A stretch of 64,000 nt of DNA, taken from the NCBI RefSeq assembly GCF_000169335.1, contig NZ_AAXW01000005.1:1-64000 (forward strand). The letters are read 5' to 3'. Positions 62,774-64,000 of this stretch are shown in pieces. Positions within the stretch are counted from its first letter, which is position 1, and each line of letters begins with the position of its first letter. The stretch comes from Crocosphaera chwakensis CCY0110 (GTDB taxonomy: Bacteria; Cyanobacteriota; Cyanobacteriia; Cyanobacteriales; Microcystaceae). The notes beneath the pieces are model-generated. The model had not been told where the DNA came from, ran no database searches, and worked only from the letters and a program-made list of their open reading frames with translations. The position numbers and the translations under genes were made by a program.

Positions 62774-64000
62774 TTAATCTCCACCAATTTCAACTAATTT
62801 ACCAATATTAAAGTCAATTTTTACCCAATTTTTGAACTGGACTAAATTTTGCAGTAATAATAAGGTAATTTGCCAGTGAGGATTCATTAAAAATGGCAGA
62901 GGATCATTTAATTGAAAAATTGCATCGGTTCCTGTTGTAATATTCTTGATCCAAGCTTGAAAATCCGATAAAGAACGGATCCCCGTTAACCGCCAAATCT
63001 CATGATAAAGCCAATAAGTGGGCTTACTATCAGCTAAAGGAGTAATAGATTTTTCATTATTTTTAGCATCATTCAGATAAGCATTCGCTACTCCTGGATG
63101 ATTATAAAACATGGTAATAGCAGAGTGAGTTCGAGGGTTACATTCGATGGGATATATCGTACCATCTTCTGACTGAATAAAGTCAAAAGAAATTTGTCCA
63201 GTTAAGTTTAATTCCTTAACAAATGTTTCTACCCATGTATAAATTTCTGGTTTATCGATATGTTCATAATTTACCTGAAAATGAGAGGATTCTGAACAGC
63301 AATGAAGTCTAATTTTCCCTTTTCTAACTGTGCTGTGAGTGCAGTATTCTTTCCCTGTAATAAATTCTTGCATTGTCCAGGGATTATCTTTAGTAATAGG
63401 CAAACTTTTAACATAGTCTTCCATTCCTTCAAAAGGAAGTTTTGTCATATCCAAGCGAGAAACAGAGTCATATTTAATGCTTTTTAAAAGATACTTTTTG
63501 CCTTGATTCTTTTCAAAGTCAAAATTTAGAATTTCTTGAGTATCAGTTATGAGAAAAGCTTGGGGTGCAGATAACCCTAATACCTGTGCTTGTTTACATA
63601 ATTCAAACTTATCGTCTAACATTCTAGTCATGTTAGGTTCAAAGTGCATGATTTCACAATAAGGAGTTAATAAAGTACCAGCTACTGAATCATAATAACT
63701 AGCAACGGGACTCGACACGGGAATAAAAATATCGATGTTTTCTTTTTGAACAATATTTAATAGTCCCTGATAATAGCTGGCTGGATCTTTTTCAGGTGCA
63801 TCAACCGTATAAAACCCTTTAACAGCATTAGAAAAACGATGTCCTGATAACCAATATTTATGGGTTTCAACTAAATAAACCTCATGACCAGCTTCATGAA
63901 AGCAACGGGCAAGTTGCAACGCTTTGGTCATTTTGCCCCCAGTTAAAAGGACTTTTTTAGGAGTTTCATTAACCTGTCTTTGAGAAAAAGGAGAGGTGAT
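62774..64000 (-). CDS. mysC: ATP-grasp ligase MysC (N-terminus cut by window edge)
   Basis: Joins glycine to 4-deoxygadusol to make mycosporine-glycine, the core of MAA sunscreens. The visible frame has 409 codons including the stop and runs open to the right edge: upstream of MTKALQLARCFHEAGHEV it continues in frame as VLLTGGK, as in full-length MysC of about 460 aa, so roughly 50 residues lie outside. ATP-grasp features are YLLKSIKYDSVSR, TMQEFITGKEYCTHS and the metal site PIECNPRTHS. Precursor genes mysA and mysB (DDG synthase and O-methyltransferase) would be expected beyond the window, but cannot be seen. Confidence 0.93.
   Translation of the reverse strand: MTSPFSQRQVNETPKKVLLTGGKMTKALQLARCFHEAGHEVYLVETHKYWLSGHRFSNAVKGFYTVDAPEKDPASYYQGLLNIVQKENIDIFIPVSSPVASYYDSVAGTLLTPYCEIMHFEPNMTRMLDDKFELCKQAQVLGLSAPQAFLITDTQEILNFDFEKNQGKKYLLKSIKYDSVSRLDMTKLPFEGMEDYVKSLPITKDNPWTMQEFITGKEYCTHSTVRKGKIRLHCCSESSHFQVNYEHIDKPEIYTWVETFVKELNLTGQISFDFIQSEDGTIYPIECNPRTHSAITMFYNHPGVANAYLNDAKNNEKSITPLADSKPTYWLYHEIWRLTGIRSLSDFQAWIKNITTGTDAIFQLNDPLPFLMNPHWQITLLLLQNLVQFKNWVKIDFNIGKLVEIGGD

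Noticed and set aside
1..64000. tRNA, rRNA or CRISPR loci
   Set aside because: I looked for T-arm patterns, rRNA-like stretches and regularly spaced repeats in the spacers and found none convincing. A tRNAscan or CRISPR search would settle it.

Overview
The window looks like chromosomal DNA of a unicellular, nitrogen-fixing marine-type cyanobacterium of the Crocosphaera/Cyanothece kind. The evidence is the AT-rich composition, many copies of the cyanobacterial HIP1 octamer GCGATCGC, a CnfR/PatB-type activator of nitrogenase genes, ferredoxin-dependent nitrate and nitrite reductases with an NrtP-type permease, and part of a mycosporine-like amino acid (MAA) sunscreen cluster. The genus is an inference from this gene set. 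I saw no rRNA gene, tRNA gene, CRISPR array or complete insertion sequence.

Bases 1-8.9 kb hold housekeeping and nitrogen/SOS control genes: an alkA-like glycosylase (cut by the left edge), an apocarotenoid oxygenase, tilS-nadC, cnfR/patB, lexA with a good LexA box, a citrate synthase with an unusual active-site residue, and a SnoaL-like protein. A hairpin-rich mobile-element scar and a cold-shock protein follow.

Bases 9.6-17.7 kb hold nitrate assimilation, all on the minus strand: nirA, nrtP, narB. In most cyanobacteria these form one block. Here nrtP and narB are separated by about 2.6 kb of accessory DNA: a 115-bp MITE, a decayed secreted-protein gene, a hicBA toxin-antitoxin pair, a Uma2 gene cut short by a nonsense codon, and a secreted protein.

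Bases 17.9-23.6 kb are a small defence/mobile region: a second hic module, mscL between two roughly 98-bp direct repeats, then mcrB-xisH-xisI-mcrC. Placing xisHI inside an McrBC pair is the most unusual arrangement in the window.

Bases 23.6-39.4 kb hold an ArsA/Get3-like ATPase, a small DUF2862 protein, a polysaccharide ABC exporter with an epimerase, topA, a small membrane protein, a second identical copy of the MITE, two overlapping giant hybrid histidine kinases and a SpoIID-like protein.

Bases 39.5-60.1 kb hold a DciA-like helicase loader, two conserved Cys-rich proteins, mtnP with a cupredoxin, a potassium channel, gloB, a consensus promoter with a possible small RNA, a DUF29 gene, fni, a GH38 alpha-mannosidase, an SLH porin, a universal stress protein, tatC, sucrose-phosphate phosphatase, ruvA, purL and purF.

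Bases 60.2-64 kb hold the MAA genes mysD and mysC (mysC runs off the right edge). A sodium:solute symporter gene lies between them on the same strand.
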